Positions 63,901 to 64,000 of a stretch of 64,000 bases of DNA are shown here, piece after piece. Within the stretch, counting starts at the first letter, position 1. The number at the start of each line of letters is the position of its first letter. Where the stretch lies: NCBI RefSeq assembly GCF_021018805.1, contig NC_086248.1:98603239-98667238 (forward strand), given 5' to 3'. The position numbers were made by a program, and so were the translations under genes. The stretch is from Prinia subflava (lineage: Eukaryota; Chordata; Aves; Passeriformes; Cisticolidae). The notes below the pieces were generated by a model. It did not search any database and had not been told where the DNA came from. It saw only the letters and a list, made by a program, of their open reading frames with translations.

Positions 63901-64000
63901 AAATATAGGAAGAGTGTGTCAGTCATTTGTCCTTGAGAGAAGAATGGAAAGGTATTTAGATTGGGAGTAGCATGTGAGTTATTTCTGAAAGTAGAAAAAG

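Larger units (their letters stand above)
48550..64000 (+). other. ALK: ALK intron downstream of exon 3 (intron 3 by human numbering), partial
   Basis: Non-coding sequence to the right edge. I looked for the next MAM1 exon (human S-F-L-L-L-N-T-like start) and did not see it, so the intron probably exceeds 15.4 kb. Visible contents are an ERVK-like LTR at 49.4-49.8 kb, a purine-rich stretch inside that LTR, the A/T array at 50.9-51.0 kb, and the AAC/poly-A tract at 54.9 kb. A small AT-rich microsatellite with ATACAAT-like units lies near 56.93-56.98 kb. From 57 to 64 kb I see ordinary intron. The stretches at about 62.2-62.4 and 63.2-63.5 kb look less decayed and could be conserved non-coding elements, but this is only an impression. 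Confidence 0.75.

Overview
The window looks like avian nuclear DNA, probably from a songbird or close relative. It is AT-rich and CpG-poor. It carries short minus-strand 3' ends of CR1 LINEs, avian-style solo LTRs of endogenous retroviruses and T/G- or A/C-rich simple repeats. There are no operons, bacterial signals or compact genes.

One protein-coding segment can be supported: a 165-nt plus-strand exon at 48385-48549. It has a strong polypyrimidine tract and AG acceptor, a GTAAGA donor and phase-1 junctions at both ends. Its translation (C-N-F-E-S-P-C-E-L-E-Y near the start, L-P-D-G-P near the end) aligns without gaps to the start of the first MAM domain of the receptor tyrosine kinase ALK. 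Length and phases equal those I recall for human ALK exon 3. The window is therefore read as part of ALK intron 2 (1-48384), exon 3, and part of intron 3 (48550-64000). I could not find exon 2 or exon 4 by eye.

Layout: 1-9 kb is intron with a pair of CR1 3' ends (2277-2490) and several simple repeats. A reverse-strand ERVL-like solo LTR lies at 9081-9604. From 10 to 41 kb the intron holds a third CR1 (about 19852-19990), tandem duplications (23258-23307, 26334-26393, 32633-32838), a small CpG cluster near 26.9 kb, and two long strand-asymmetric simple repeats in opposite orientation (28.4 and 32.1 kb). An ERVK-like solo LTR with a perfect 6-bp target duplication and an internal tandem repeat of about 27 bp lies at 41889-42406. 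The ALK exon is at 48.4 kb. A second, diverged LTR of the same family and orientation lies at 49399-49796. A 128-nt pure A/T block built of four near-identical units follows at about 50.9-51.04 kb. After that comes largely featureless intron with an (AAC)n/poly-A tract at 54.9 kb.

The other open reading frames are short, mutually overlapping, often run through simple repeats, and match no family I recognise. I treat them as chance. I saw no convincing undescribed biological system. The most interesting points are the ALK exon itself, loss or absence of a human N-glycosylation sequon in it, the pair of related LTRs flanking it, and target-site duplications that make the LTR boundaries testable.
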